In this document: piece after piece, positions 29,848 through 40,528 of the stretch
How the letters are laid out: each line of letters begins with the position of its first letter
Position numbering within the stretch: position 1 is the stretch's first letter
Source: Prorocentrum cordatum
Taxonomy: Eukaryota > Sar > Dinophyceae > Prorocentrales > Prorocentraceae
NCBI GenBank assembly: GCA_963575745.1
Contig: CAUYUJ010008546.1
Coordinates: 149,469 to 213,468 of the forward strand
Length of the DNA: 64,000 bases
Reading direction: 5' to 3'
Notes under the pieces: generated by a model
Told to the model about the DNA's origin: nothing
Database searches by the model: none
The model's input: only the letters and a program-made list of their open reading frames with translations
Program-made: the position numbers and the translations under genes

Positions 29848-30612
29848 CTAGCCCTCGCCCCGCTTCGGGATGACGAAGCCACGCCCCCTCCTCCCAATAC
29901 TCCTCCCAGAAGATGAAGCTGCCGCTGCTGAAGCTGCTGCTGGGGGGGCTGGTGCTGCTGCTCTTCTTTGTCCACCTCCTGTGCCTCCTCCCTTGGGCTT
30001 CCCTCTACCTCCTCCATCTTGGTCTCCTCCGCCTTTGGCTCCTTTACTGCCATTGGCCCGCCCTCCTCCTCGACCTCCTCCTCGTCCTCCCTTGGGCATC
30101 CCTCTACCTCCTCCATTTTGGTCTCTTCCGCCTTTGGTTTCTTTCCTGCCATTGGCCCGCCCTCCTCCTCGACCTCTTCCTCGCCCTCCTTTTCCTGGTG
30201 CTGGGGCCGCTGGTGGTGCTGGAGCTGGTTGTGGTGCTGGCGCTGGTGCTTGCGCTGGTGCTGGCGCTGCTGGTGTCGTTGTCTGGCTGCTGCCTCCTCT
30301 TCCTGGTGCTGGGGCCGCTGGTGGCTGGAGCTGGTTGCGGCGCTGGTGCTGGTGCTGCTCTTCTTTGTCCACCTCCCGTGCCTCCTCCCTTGGGCTTCCC
30401 TCTGCCTCCTCCTCCTCCGCCTTTGGCTTCTTTACTGACATTGGCCCGTCCTCCTCCTCGACCTCTTCCTCGTCCTCCTCTTCCTGGTGCTGGTGCCGCT
30501 GGTGGTGCTGGAGCTGGTTGTGGTGCTGGCGCTGGTGCTTGCGCTGGTGCTGGCGCTGCTGGTGTCGTTGTCTGGCTGCTGCTGCTAGCTGGGCCTGCCC
30601 CCAGAGCGGCAC
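29848..30612 (-). other. Low-complexity 3' tail of the LINE with internal duplications
   Basis: On the minus strand this stretch translates into Gln/His, Pro/Ala and Gly/Lys/Arg repeats; the + strand frames (Leu-rich, ~340 codons) are shadows. A ~125 bp segment at 30169-30294 is repeated at 30459-30585. A ~107 bp acidic/GRANG unit is repeated around 29985-30170. It may be a continuation of the LINE protein in another frame or a variable-length 3' region. Confidence 0.5.
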
Positions 30613-31253
30613 ACTGTGCGCGGCAAGTTATTGCATCTATAAGCCCAGCGCCACTTGCCCCCACAGGCGGTACACTCGATCCAGCCCTCATCTGCTGCTC
30701 CGGCCACCTTGCCGGTCCGCCTGTTCCACGTCAGGACGTGCCCGCCCTTGTTGTAGCGCTCCTCCGTGTCCCGCCACAACTGGTCCAGGCGACTCTCCGC
30801 CTGGCGCTGCCCCTCGCGCTGGAGCCAGCGCTCCGGCGGGAGATCTGGGAACTCACAGGGGCGCCCCGTGATTTTGAGGCGGACATGCTGCGTCCTCTGG
30901 ACGAACTTCCGCACTTCCGGCACCACAGGCCGTCGGCGCCCACCCGGCGTTCGAGGTGGTGCCCGTTCTCGGCGTGCCCCTGCTGAGCTGCAGCTGCGGC
31001 GCCCTCCTGTCCAGCCGGCGCCGGCGCCTCGGGCTCTGCCACCTGCAGGAGGTCGTCTCCTCGGTGCCAGCGCTGCACCTGATCCCTCCACACTGTCAGC
31101 ATGAAGGTTTGCAGCAGGACCGACTGTCGCTGCGTCAGCGGGCTGCCGGCAGAGATGATCCCCGCATACCTCGTGCACACTGCCAAAGAGGTGATTCTTG
31201 GCAGCTCCGCCAGCAGACGCGGTCGCGCGGGCTCGTACTGGCTGCATTCCCAC
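30585..31253 (-). pseudogene. LINE extreme C-terminal domain with a CxxC zinc motif
   Basis: After a one-base shift this frame continues the LINE protein: VRLKITGRPCEFPDLPPERW, the HVLTWNRRTGKVAG stretch and then ECTACGGKWRWAYRCNNLP (about 30690-30634), a small CxxC...C zinc motif. It stops at 30585. The upstream part of the frame (31253 to about 31010) is out of register. Confidence 0.65.
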
Positions 31254-32083
31254 GTAATGTGCTCCACCGTCGCCTCCTGAGCGCCGCAGGCACAGGCCAA
31301 GGATCCCTCCTTCTTGTGCCTCCCCACGCGCTCGTTGGTTAGGAGCCCGCCTGCAAGTATCCGCCGTAGCACGCCCAGCTTGGCCCGGGCCTCTGCAGCC
31401 CCCTCCTCTTGGGCCTCGTCCTCCGCAGACTCCTGCTCCTGGAGCCGGTCGTGCAAGATCATTGTGCGTACTCGGTCAACGTCCTCGGCGCCGCCGTACT
31501 GGTGCCCCCGCTCCTTCACCAAGCGCTGCCAGAGGGCGCGTCTCCACGCATCCCGCAAGTCGTGCAGCCACTCGCCCTCCGTCTGCTTGTCCGTCACGGC
31601 ACCGTCCAGGAGCCTGCCAACAAGGGGCCCAAAAACACCAGAATGGCTAAGCACGCGCAGACGCAAGGTTGGGCCATCCCTCCGGGCGGTCGGCACGCTG
31701 CCAAAGCGCTCCTTGAGCGTCGTCGCCAGCGCAGGAACGCGCATCGCCCGCAAGACCGCTCTGAGGCCTTCGTAGACGGCACCGAACTCCGCGTCGAGCT
31801 GCACCGGGGCGAGCAGCGCGAAAGATACCAGTGGGCTCAAGGAGTAGTGGTCCACCTTCCACAGCGCCTGCATTACAGCCGTGCGCACCTTGCGTAGTTC
31901 CGCAACATCGGCGACCATGGCGTGGGTGCCTTGCGCGAAGAAAGCCTGCGCTTGCGTGGCCTGCATCATCCGCGCCCGGTCTCGCCAAGACCTCGGGACG
32001 TGCCGGATTCTGCCAACAGTAAGCTTCCACTTTGCCAGCCGCTGCAGTTCGAGCTCTGTCTCAGCATCTGCGCTCTCGCGCAC
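30731..32083 (-). pseudogene. LINE C-terminal region with zinc knuckle
   Basis: This frame begins 22 nt beyond the RT stop and lies in a helical region typical of the LINE thumb and connection (LQRLAKWKLTVGRIRHVPRS; RRALWQRLVKERGHQYGG). It contains the C-terminal knuckle ACACGAQEATVEHITWECSQ (C-x-C-x8-H-x4-C, about 31235-31292), a hallmark of LINE ORF2 ends. After about 31010 the conserved sequence shifts to the frame of the next segment and this frame becomes Arg/Ser-rich nonsense. Confidence 0.75.
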
Positions 32084-32104
32084 TGCAAAAGAACCGCCGA
32101 CGAT

Positions 32105-34321
32105 TTAAAACTGTCGAAAGTGGCGCACTTCATCCCCCAGAACACCGCGAGCACAGTCATCGCCAAAGGTGAAGCATTTCTTGAGGTTGATCTCGCCGCC
32201 CCCCGCCCCGGTGAAGGCACGAACGACGCCGTGAAATCGCCTGACCTCCTCCTTCGCTGCCTCTGGCGTCTCCGCGACCGTCACTGCTGAGATGTCGTCG
32301 GCGTAGGAGCGCACCGTGGTCCCGGCCGCCGCGTGCGCGCCAGAAGTCTCCAGGATGCAGCTGACGAGGCTGTTCAGCGCGATCATCGACAAAGCGTTCC
32401 CCTGGATGATTCCGTTGAACGCCTGGAACCACTCTCCTACTGATCCCCTCAGTTTGAAGACACGGCGCAGGTCAGTGTACATAGCGCGCAGAGGCCGCAG
32501 TAGCCTCTCGTGCAGTCCCCGTGCCTCCAAGACCTGAAGCATGATCTCAATAGGAATGAGGTCAAAGGCTTTCTTGAAGTCATAGGATACGCCGGCCACG
32601 TGCTTGCCGCCACCGTAAGCTGCCGACTCCAGGTCCAGCGCGATGGCCATCGCCATGGTCTCGGCTCCACGGTGTCGCCTGCAACCCCACATCTCGTCAG
32701 GGCACCACCCTTCTTGCCACCCCAGAGTCTCCGCAAACCTCACCTTCGACCAGAGGCGGTAAACAGCGCTCAAGACGCTGATAGGGCGAAAGTCCGTGGG
32801 CTGCGGCTCCTCCAGCGTGTCGTCCTTGGGGACCAGAGCGACGTACGCCTTGGTCAGCTCGCGTGGCCAGTGTCCAGTCTCCTCGACGTAGTTGAGGATC
32901 AGCGCCAAATCCTTGAATATCTGAGGGCACCAAAATCCTAGTGCGCGCAGCTCTTCGGGTCGCCACTGGTCCAAGCTGCAAGCGGAGGGCTGGGTCTCGC
33001 ACGCTGCCTGTGCCAGGTCGCCCCAGCGCAGGGGCCGGAGCTGCATCTCTGCGGAGCGCAAGTGGGGCTGGAAAAGGCGTAGGAAGGCTGCCGGGTCCTC
33101 CGGGCTGTCTTTGTACTTGTGCAGTATAGGCAACCACTCTTTGAGCACGGCGGCAAGCTGCTCCTGCCTGTCAGCCGTGAAGACCCCTCCAGGCAGCTTC
33201 ATTGCCTCTTTTGCCGGCTGGGCTCCGGCTTTGACCCACTTGTGAGCTGCCGCAGCGGAGGCCTGCAGCCTTCGCTTCCAGGCGTCAACCCGGCTCTTGC
33301 GCTCCTTCTGCTCGTGCGCCCTGTACTCCGCCACCAGAAGCTTGAGCACCTTCTCCGTGTACGCCAAGGTAAGCGGCTCCCCAGAGAGCGTCTCCAGCAG
33401 AGCCTGCGTCTCAGCAGAGAGAGGGCTGGCAGCGCCCCGCAGACCCTGCAGCAGGTTCTCCCAGGTGCGGTCCGCCCTTGTCCCAAAGGAGTCCATGCGC
33501 ATGAGCTCGTTGCACCTCTGGATGGCTTTGGCCAACTGGCGGCCGGTGGAGGTTGCAGCGGAGCCGTGCGTCCCAACCGATCGCGTCTCCGGCGGGTGTG
33601 CACGTAGCTTCCTAAACCGCACCTTCCCACGACCGTCGCCTGGCGCACAGCTGCCGTCTAGGCGCGGTATAGTACGAAGTCGGCCCTTTGCGCGCCGGCA
33701 CCATCTAGCCATGGCTGCATCGACCTTGCCCTGCTGCAGCAAGAGCGGTATAGCAGGATCACTGTCCAGCTCTGGAGGCACATGGTCTGGCCCAGGAGCG
33801 CCGTACTCCCCCTTCGGACCCATGCTCTTGGGCTGGTAGTATACCTGCGCGGCCACAGGCAGCGACAGCGTGAGGCGGACGAACTGGTGCTCGCGCTCCC
33901 GGAGGCCGTCCTGCACCGAGTAGCCCCGCAACATGGTCGAACAGGTCTTGTTGGCGAGAGCCCAATCTATCCGAGATCCGCGTTTGCCCTTAAGGCACGT
34001 AGGCGTCTCGTCCAGGCCTCCAAGCCCCCACTTCGCTGCATCATGCCATCCCGCCTGGGTCATCTTGTGGACATAGTCAGGTATATCTGCGAGCTCAAGA
34101 TTGATATCCCCAGCTATGAGTGCAGCAACGTCCCCTCGCATCACCGCGTCCTTCGCGACAGCCGCCAGGAGGTCCAGCGTTTGCTTCTTCTTCTGCGGCT
34201 CCCATCTGGCGCCGGAGTGGCCGTATACAGCGTAGATGATGAGGGATCTCCTTCCAGTGCCAACAAATATCTGTACCGCCATGAGTCGTCCCTGTGTTCG
34301 GATTTTTTTTTGCACTGACAA
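32105..34321 (-). pseudogene. LINE EEP endonuclease C-terminal part plus reverse transcriptase
   Basis: A 738-codon frame. The start contains EEP blocks YAVYGHSGARWE, AALIAGDINLEL and SRIDWALAN. A Trp/Arg/Lys-rich linker follows, then the reverse transcriptase: AYVALVPKDD and TDFRPISVLSAVYRLW (fingers), VSYDFKKAFDLIP (motif A Asp), GIIQGNALSMIALNS (motif B), VRSYADDISAV (motif C, catalytic Asp pair) and NLKKCFTFGDD (motif D). All catalytic residues are present. It stops at 32105, just past motif D, and the thumb/C-terminal region continues in the next open frame. The enzyme would copy LINE RNA at the nicked target. Confidence 0.85.
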
Positions 34322-34685
34322 AGACCAGCCGCACGCGTACTAGCCTGTTTAAAAACCCTGGCGGCCAGCGACGGAGACGCTATTCGACCCAGCTCCGCAG
34401 ATCGCGGGAAAGGTCGTCGTCGTCATCCGAGTCGCTGGCAAAGGGGAGGCCTTGAAAGTCCTCCCACAAGGCCGAGACAGCCTGGGACACAGGAGGCGAG
34501 AGATGCTCCTGCCCCGACCACCCCACCCCCACGTCCGACCCACTCCCAACCCCAGAGGTCAGAGGGAGCGAGGGAAGTGGCGGCATGCTAGCCATCTCTG
34601 CGGGCCTCCTCTTCCGCAACAAAATTGGAGGCCCCAGAAACAAACTCGACTTGTTGGGGTGGCAGCCCTTCAGCAGATTAACGCC

Positions 34686-35438
34686 CTAGAAGGATCGCGG
34701 AGGGACTGGCGCACCCCAAAGAAGTTCATGTGTACCAGATTTGCCTTTGAACGATGTCTGTGTGTAAGAAGTGGCATGTGTAGCCGACAGCACAACCACA
34801 TCCGCAGAGCGACTCAGTATATTATCCAAAATGCCATCCTTGTGTACCCCATTGGGATTGTAAAGATCCAGCGTGAACAAATCTGGTGGATTCCTGGGAG
34901 GCGGGCCCGGCCTGTTAGCCTCCCCAATACGCCGTCCAGCATAGGGCCACTCTGTATGCACGCAGAATCCGTGTCGCCGTCCACTGCATAATCTCACCGT
35001 GTAGACTCCCAGATACCGTCCCAACAGTACTCGGCACACCATCCCAATCCACTGACGTAGTAGCTGACACAGAACCATCCAGGACGCCGTTGTCGTGCTC
35101 CTCCCTCTCGTCGTGGTCGTCCTCCTCCGTCGTGAATATGTACAATAATGAGTTCCGTATGGCCATCCATATCGCCACAATCCGTATGCACGCAGAACTT
35201 GTATGCATAATCCGTATGGCCAACCGTGTCGCCGTCCACTGCACAATCTCACCGTGTAAACTCCCAGATGCCGTCCTACCAGTAGTCGGCGCACCATCCC
35301 AATCCACTGATGTAATAGTTGACACAGTACCATCCAGGACGCCGTCGTCGTACTCCTCCCTCTCCTCGTCGTCTTCCTCCTCCGTCGTGAATATGTACAA
35401 TAATGAATTCCATTGCAAGTGGTGTCGAAGTGAGGCAA
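34686..35438 (-). pseudogene. LINE EEP endonuclease, N-terminal part
   Basis: The first two thirds are the internally duplicated low-complexity region. The last ~75 codons (about 34915-34690) read LYNPNGVHKDGILDNILS and ADVVVLSATHAT, the first conserved block of the EEP endonuclease (Asn of the LxxNxxG motif; Glu of ExT replaced by Ala). The frame then stops at 34686 in GAPVPPRSF. The region 34643-34380 (acidic, Pro/Ser-rich) is probably the next, frameshifted part. Loss of the ExT glutamate would abolish nicking if real. Confidence 0.6.
34955..35415 (-). repeat. 250-bp direct duplication inside the LINE coding region
   Basis: CACCATCCCAATCCACTGA occurs at about 35036 and 35288, and the preceding CGTGTCGCCGTCCACTGCA at about 34972 and 35224, giving a ~250 bp period. 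Since 250 is not a multiple of 3, the two copies are translated in different frames (one acidic TTEEEDDEE, one basic YSRRRR). Confidence 0.85.
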
Positions 35439-35816
35439 GACCAGGTGCTCTTGACTGGTGTAGCGGTGGTCGACGGCATAGCCGGACGAAGAAGAGCAGC
35501 TCAGCCAGCCACTCGGGGAGAAATGACGAATTCGAAGTAATCATGCACGTCGCCCTCCAGCCGGCGACTAGTCAAAGGTTATCATCCTCCGTGTCCAGGC
35601 CTGCCGCCCCAGACTTCGGGATTTTGCGCTCAGGCGTTTGCCCCGTCTTGCTCTCCGCCGGGCGCCTGGCAGCAGCGGCGGCAGGGGCCGCAGCCTGCTT
35701 GCCCTGCCCCTTGCACAGGAGTTTTGCCTGAAGGGCCGCCTGCCTCTGAGCCCGCGTGGGCGGGGTGGAAGGCTCGGCGCCGCTCGACGCTGCTGCCCCC
35801 CTTGCCGCTTCCGCGC

Positions 35817-36575
35817 TCAGCTTGCGGGCCGCCGCATTGAGCGCCTTGAACTTAATCGTCCGCGGTTGGCTCCCGTATACAAAGTGGGGCTGGCGAGAAA
35901 CACGGCCTGTTTGTCGTCAAGGTACACCACCTCGACCACGTCCCACTGAATGGCTGTGAGCAGCTCAAAGAGACCCGTCGTGCCTGTGCTCGTCGGAAGG
36001 CCCGTAAGTTTCCACCTGCCCAGGCCTGGCGTGAACGGGATGCTGTTCAAGCGAGCAAACTCTGCCATCTTGGTCTCGTCCGCAAACCGCAGCGCCAGCT
36101 TCCCGGTCTTGCCTTTCTCTGCCACACCAATAGGCCCACTCTGGGACGCCAGGGCCACAGCTCGAGACAAGGGCGTGCCTTCTTCCAGCCAGAGCAACTC
36201 CAAGGGCACTTCAGACTTGGCCTTAATGAACACTCCCTCCTGCCCACTTGCATGGAGCAGCGTATCCAACAGTAACTTGTGGACCTGAAAGACTACAGTG
36301 CCATCCTGTCGGGACTGGACACCTTCAACGGCCTCACGATCAGTGAACTTTCCCACAAAATCCATCAGGAAGGCGGCCGGGATCGGTCCCTCGGGCCAGC
36401 CTCGCCGAACCGAGAACTTAGCAGTGGCCTGGACCATGTGCTGGGGGATCTGCAGCTCGACGCCCACTGTCTTCAGGCGCACGTGCTCCCCGAAGCCTAG
36501 CTGCACCAGCCAGCGTTCCACGGATACCTCACTCGTACCGCCGCCTTCGGTGACGACCTGGACCCTGCAGCGCAC
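35817..36575 (-). pseudogene. LINE ORF1-like region, C-terminal part
   Basis: A 252-codon globular frame (VERWLVQLGFGEHVRLKTVG; VFQVHKLLLDTLLHASGQ; LNSIPFTPGLGRWKLTGLP). It overlaps the preceding segment by 47 nt in a different frame, which points to a single indel between them. There is no zinc knuckle or RRM that I can identify by eye. An Ala/Pro-rich tail continues on the minus strand to about 35580, where the sequence changes into the acidic, internally repeated region. Confidence 0.5.
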
Positions 36576-37365
36576 CTGCGTCCGAGGGTAACCCCCGTAG
36601 TCCCAGCTCGTCAGGGTCCTGTGTCAAAAGGGCTCCCGTCGGCTTGGCCGTGTAGGCCACGTTCCGGAGCACCTGGGGCAGGCCGTCCTTGGGGACGATG
36701 GCGATCCCACCCTGCGGCCCCAACATCTGCCACGGCACCACTGGCTGCTCCCACTCGTCGGGGATCAAACTTGTCTGCATTCGGAGCCTTGCTGCCTCCG
36801 GGAGGGCGTCCCGAATTTGTTCCCCATATGTCTGTTCTTTGGGCTCGTCAAAACCTTTGCCACGGCCTTTGCCCTTGCCCTTCCCCTGGGGCCCGTTGCC
36901 GTGCAACGCGTGCATGAGTTTGTTCCAGGCATGGTGCGACAGCTGCCACAAGCACGCAAGGCCGAAGAGGATGATGCGGTACATGATGCCAATCATGTTG
37001 ATGATGGTGCTGCTGAGGGACTCTTCCGCGATGATGCCGAAGCTGAATGATGGTGCTGTGATGCCGATCATGCTGGTGATGCTGTTGCTGTAGGTTGGCG
37101 CGATGCTGTTGAAGGAAGCTGCCGCTGCTGTGTTAGCTGCTGCTGCTGCCGCTGCTGCATCCTCCTCCTGGGGGTTCGATTTCTCAGCCTGAGCCGGAAG
37201 ATCGCAATCAACAAGATGAAGAGAACCTGCGTAACGAATACGAAGCTTATGAACAGGTAACCTGATTGTAGCCAATGCTGTTGAAGCACATAAGGCTGCT
37301 GATGAACAGCCCGTCGAGCACCATCTCGCCACTCCATCCAGATTTACCCCCGGCATGCTCGACAT
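36529..37365 (-). pseudogene. LINE ORF1-like region, N-terminal part
   Basis: This frame has an Ala-run region, a hydrophobic Ile/Met/Leu-rich stretch (about 36930-37060, possibly membrane-like or compositional), then a basic KGKGKGRGKG segment (about 36868-36895). A more globular part follows (EQIRDALPEAARLRMQ, WEQPVVPWQMLGPQGGIAIV). The reading is carried on in another frame by the overlapping 36575-35817 segment, so one indel lies at about 36550. I do not recognise a family for it. Its position directly upstream of the endonuclease suggests an ORF1-type RNA-binding protein. Confidence 0.5.
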
Positions 37366-38720
37366 CTGGTGGAGTATAGGCGCCGGGGACCTCTGATGCT
37401 TCTGATGGTCAAGGGCTAGGGTTCAGGTCTGCTGACCTTGCAGTGTGGACAAGCTTGATGAGAATATTCAACCAAAGCGGCGCGATAACCTTTATGGTGT
37501 TCAAGAGGTTGGTACAACCGGCACTCTTGATGCGCACGCTCAGACGCCGTTGCTACAGGGAATATCATCAGTGTGTATGCAGTGAATTTGCTCATCCAGA
37601 CTGGGCTTCGGACATTTCGGCTCTGAGCAGAGCTGCAAGAAAGCGAAGAGCACCAGCGCGAGCGTGAGGACGCTGCAGATCTGCTGGTATACCGTGGCGA
37701 GAGCGATACCATGCACAGCTTGAGCGACCAACCAACGGCCAGCTCTCACACAGAGCAGGGGCGCCAATGGCAGACACGAGGGATCACGGTACGAATTCTC
37801 CTGCTGCGTCTTCGCCCACTCCCTCGAGCAGGCCTTCGACGTGCCCCCCTTCTTGAGATGACCTTAGAGGAGGAAGAGGTACCCGTACTTCTACCCTCCC
37901 CTCGTTTCCCCCTTTTTGGGCCTCCGTCGTCGCCACCGCTGGATTCGGAGAGTTCTGGGGAGTGGCAGTATCGGTACCTTGTGGTTTCCCCATTACCAGG
38001 CCTGAGCGCCTCGGACGCCAGCAGCGTCGCGAATTGCAGTGGCATTTCCACCAGTGCCGTCCTATCTAAGGGTGGCCAGCCCACCATCACAAGGGACGCC
38101 ACCTTACTCGTGACAGCAGAGTGCCACCGCCGTTTTTCGGATGCTCCCTGGGCCCTCTCCTCCTCCTGTCCCTTCTCCTTCTTGCTGCTTGCTGTCCTGC
38201 TGCTCCTCCTTACCCCCTAGCCCTTCACTCCCTCCTGCACCGCCCCGTGGGATGATTCTGAGGACGTGTGTTGGCCCAGTGTATGTGTGTGTAGTTGTTG
38301 CCCCGTTCAGCTCCGCCAGTAGCACGCAGCCTGCGTCTGCCCTAATTGCGCCGCCTGCGTCGTATTGAAGGGCTTCGGTGGACACGCACACGTCGGCGCC
38401 AACACACGTTCTGAGGATTATCGATTTTCCCTCTGCCATGCACCACCCTCCTTCAACGCTTCAGGCCTCCGACATGAGGCGGGAGCAGGTGGGGTCTGAG
38501 GACCGCGCCGCATCGCCGATGCATCGGCGACGCGGCTCGATTTAGAGTCCGATATTCTCCACCCCGACTTCACCAATGCATCGACGATGCATCGGCGATG
38601 AAGCCCGATCCTCCGGCCCCATCTACTCGGATCCCGTTTCGGAGGTCTCTACAGGTAAAATTGCATTAGAAGCATCGGTAACTCTCCAAAGGTACCCTTG
38701 CATCCTCGCCTCTTGGCTCA
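37366..38720. other. No gene recognised; contains an 18-bp perfect palindrome
   Basis: Frames of 60-170 codons exist on both strands without recognisable content. TCGCCGATGCATCGGCGA at 38513-38530 is a perfect palindrome. Its GATGCATCGGCGATG words recur at about 38586-38600. It may include the 5' UTR of the minus-strand LINE. Confidence 0.4.
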
Positions 38721-40030
38721 TTCTAGCCTTTAGCCCTCAGCCATATGGGCCGTGGGCTTCCGACTTCGGCGTCGAGTCTTGCGCCCAGAGGCTTTTCATC
38801 CTCACCGCGCATCTTTCTCATCCAGTCGCGCTGTACACCCACACGCATCCGTAGAAGAAGAGCATCAATTGTCACAGGCTCCCGATTTCTCTTCAGAGAG
38901 TCAAGAATCTTGACTGGGGTCTGAGCGTTTGTCTTGGAGTATTCCTGCTCGTACAGTTCTCGCACATCTGGACCTGGATTGCTATTCAAGAAAACGCCCA
39001 GGCTGAAGCAAGTTTTCTTAGCTAAGTTTTCTTAGCTACTCGAAGCAAGGGTGGAATCGCCCTATTCCTCTCCTCCGACGCATTTTTGTTGTGACGTCGG
39101 CCCATGGCCCAGTCGGACGGGGCTAGGACGAGGATAAATCCGTTCTTGAGCGTTTTAGAACGCTCTCGAAGCGCTCCGGAACGCTGTGAGAAGGCCGCGG
39201 CGTCCGAGACATCCTCCAGAGCCACCAGATCTCAGAGATTCTCGATGTGTCCTCAGCCGATTCTGTCCTCGACCCGGTTTTGTCTTATCCAAGATGTCTA
39301 CGCCATTCCGCCGATCCCCAGACGAGGCGGGAGTCCAAGGTTGAGGCGTGGCGGGCTTCTTGGGCGCTATCTGGGGACTCTTGTGAGCGTCTTGGGAAGT
39401 ATTTGGGGGCGTGGCTAAGCCTCTTGGAGGCAGTTTTGAAGCGTCTTGGGGCCGGGATCCCTTTTGGGTCTTTTTGAGGCCTCTTTGGGGCATCTTGAGG
39501 TTTTTTGGGGGCCTCGGCCCGAGTTCGTCTTACCCTGGCCGTGGGGCTGGCTTCTCCCCCCGAGCAGCTCTCTGACGGCCTGGTGGGCCGACCGGAAAGT
39601 GGCCTCGAGGCGCCGAGGGCGTCGGAAGAAGGGTTGTCGTGGCTTCTTTGTTGGATCCTTCGTTCGGCGTCACCCCAGCATACTAATACTGCAGCCGATC
39701 ATCTGACTAAGAAACATCCTCCCGAAAAGCCGGGCCAGCATTTCTTAACCGACTTGCCGGAAAACTGGCTCAGTTTCTTGGGCACGTTCGCCCCACCAGC
39801 GTTAAAGACATACATTGGCCCATGTTTGTTTAAATAAACTTCCGGGAAGTCGGTCCAGGTTGTTTGTTTGACCATTTTCTTGATCGTGTTTTTGGTCGTG
39901 CCAAGACTAGGTCTGCCTCGCCGATCCCAGGGGCGACGTGCACCCCGAGAAGTCTCATGGTATAAGCTCCGTGGCGGACGCTTTCTGGCCATACCGCTCG
40001 GGAAATGATGTACTACGAGATGATTATATT
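38721..40030. other. Spacer, no gene recognised; one GGCC-CTTGGG block
   Basis: A duplicated AGTTTTCTTAGCTA lies at about 39010-39037. A short GGCC-CTTGGG block lies at about 39340-39515. An 88-codon minus-strand frame (38989-38723) is not compositionally extreme but matches nothing I know. Confidence 0.4.
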
Positions 40031-40034
40031 ATAT

Positions 40035-40081
40035 GCCGTAGCCATTTGGGCTCAAGCCGTTTCTGGTGACCTTGGCTCAAG
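40035..40081 (+). other. Relic dinoflagellate spliced leader (DinoSL), with a second truncated copy
   Basis: Positions 40035-40056 read G-CCGTAGCCATTTGGG-CTCAAG. This matches the 22-nt DinoSL (DCCGTAGCCATTTTGGCTCAAG) at 21 of 22 positions (one T to G). Starting at 40057, CCGT begins again and TTGGCTCAAG (the last 10 nt of the leader) ends at 40081. A weaker CTCTGGCTCAGG follows at about 40101. In dinoflagellates the leader is added by trans-splicing, so genomic copies at the head of a gene mark reverse-transcribed, reinserted mRNA, and stacked truncated relics mark repeated rounds. An SL RNA gene is unlikely because the leader is not followed by a splice-donor GT. Confidence 0.75.
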
Positions 40082-40132
40082 CTTCTTGAGCAAGCGACCG
40101 CTCTGGCTCAGGCCATCCGGCTCGTGCGCGCG

Positions 40133-40275
40133 AAAACAGGAGGCTCGGAAGTCCCCTGGCCTTCTGAGAAGTTGTTTTAAGCCTTCCCCGCAGACGCAAA
40201 ACACCTCTTGGAAGGCCCGAGGGCTTCTGAGAAGTCCCGCCGCCTTCTGAGAAGGCCTTCTCCTTCTCACTTCCC
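40133..40275 (-). repeat. Dispersed ~140 bp repeat, copy A
   Basis: On the minus strand this reads GTGAGAAGGAGAAGG...AGGCGGCGGGACTT...AGAAGCCCTCGGGCCTT...GGGGACTTCCGAGCC. It aligns along its length with 51555-51695 on the + strand. It lies between the spliced-leader relic and the sulfatase pseudogene. Confidence 0.8.
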
Positions 40276-40528
40276 CCCCCTCGCTTGCCGCCGAGAAGAG
40301 GGCGCGCTGGATGCCTTCTCCCGGGGCTCCCCGAGTGGCGCGCACGGGGCTGTCCGCGGCCTTGCTGGCAGCCGCCGAACTGTGGGGTGCAGGCCCGGGC
40401 TGGACACGACGTGCAGCGGCAGCCCTCCCACGAAGAGGCCTCGTGGACGACGTTCCTCGTTGCTGGCCACGTTTCGTCCTGGCTCCGCTCCTCGCGGGGC
40501 TTCGACGTCGTCGGGCTCTCGCGGCACC

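Larger units (their letters stand above)
29848..37365 (-). mobile_element. Non-LTR retrotransposon (LINE), near full length, frameshifted
   Basis: On the minus strand, in order from 37365 to 29848: an ORF1-like region, EEP endonuclease, reverse transcriptase, a C-terminal zinc-knuckle region and a low-complexity tail. This is the order of APE-type LINEs. At least five frame changes or stops break it. Two internal coding duplications are visible (34.97-35.41 kb and 30.17-30.59 kb). The ends are estimated from the outermost plausible coding sequence; no poly(A) tail or target duplication was found. It is high in GC, like its surroundings. Confidence 0.82.

Noticed and set aside
29870-30986. Plus-strand frames of 333 and 357 codons (Leu- and Pro-rich)
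   Set aside because: Shadows of the low-complexity minus-strand LINE tail.
38723-38989. 88-codon minus-strand frame (MNSNPGPDVRELYEQ...)
   Set aside because: Not compositionally extreme, but no recognisable family, no start context and no neighbouring exon; too weak to call a gene.
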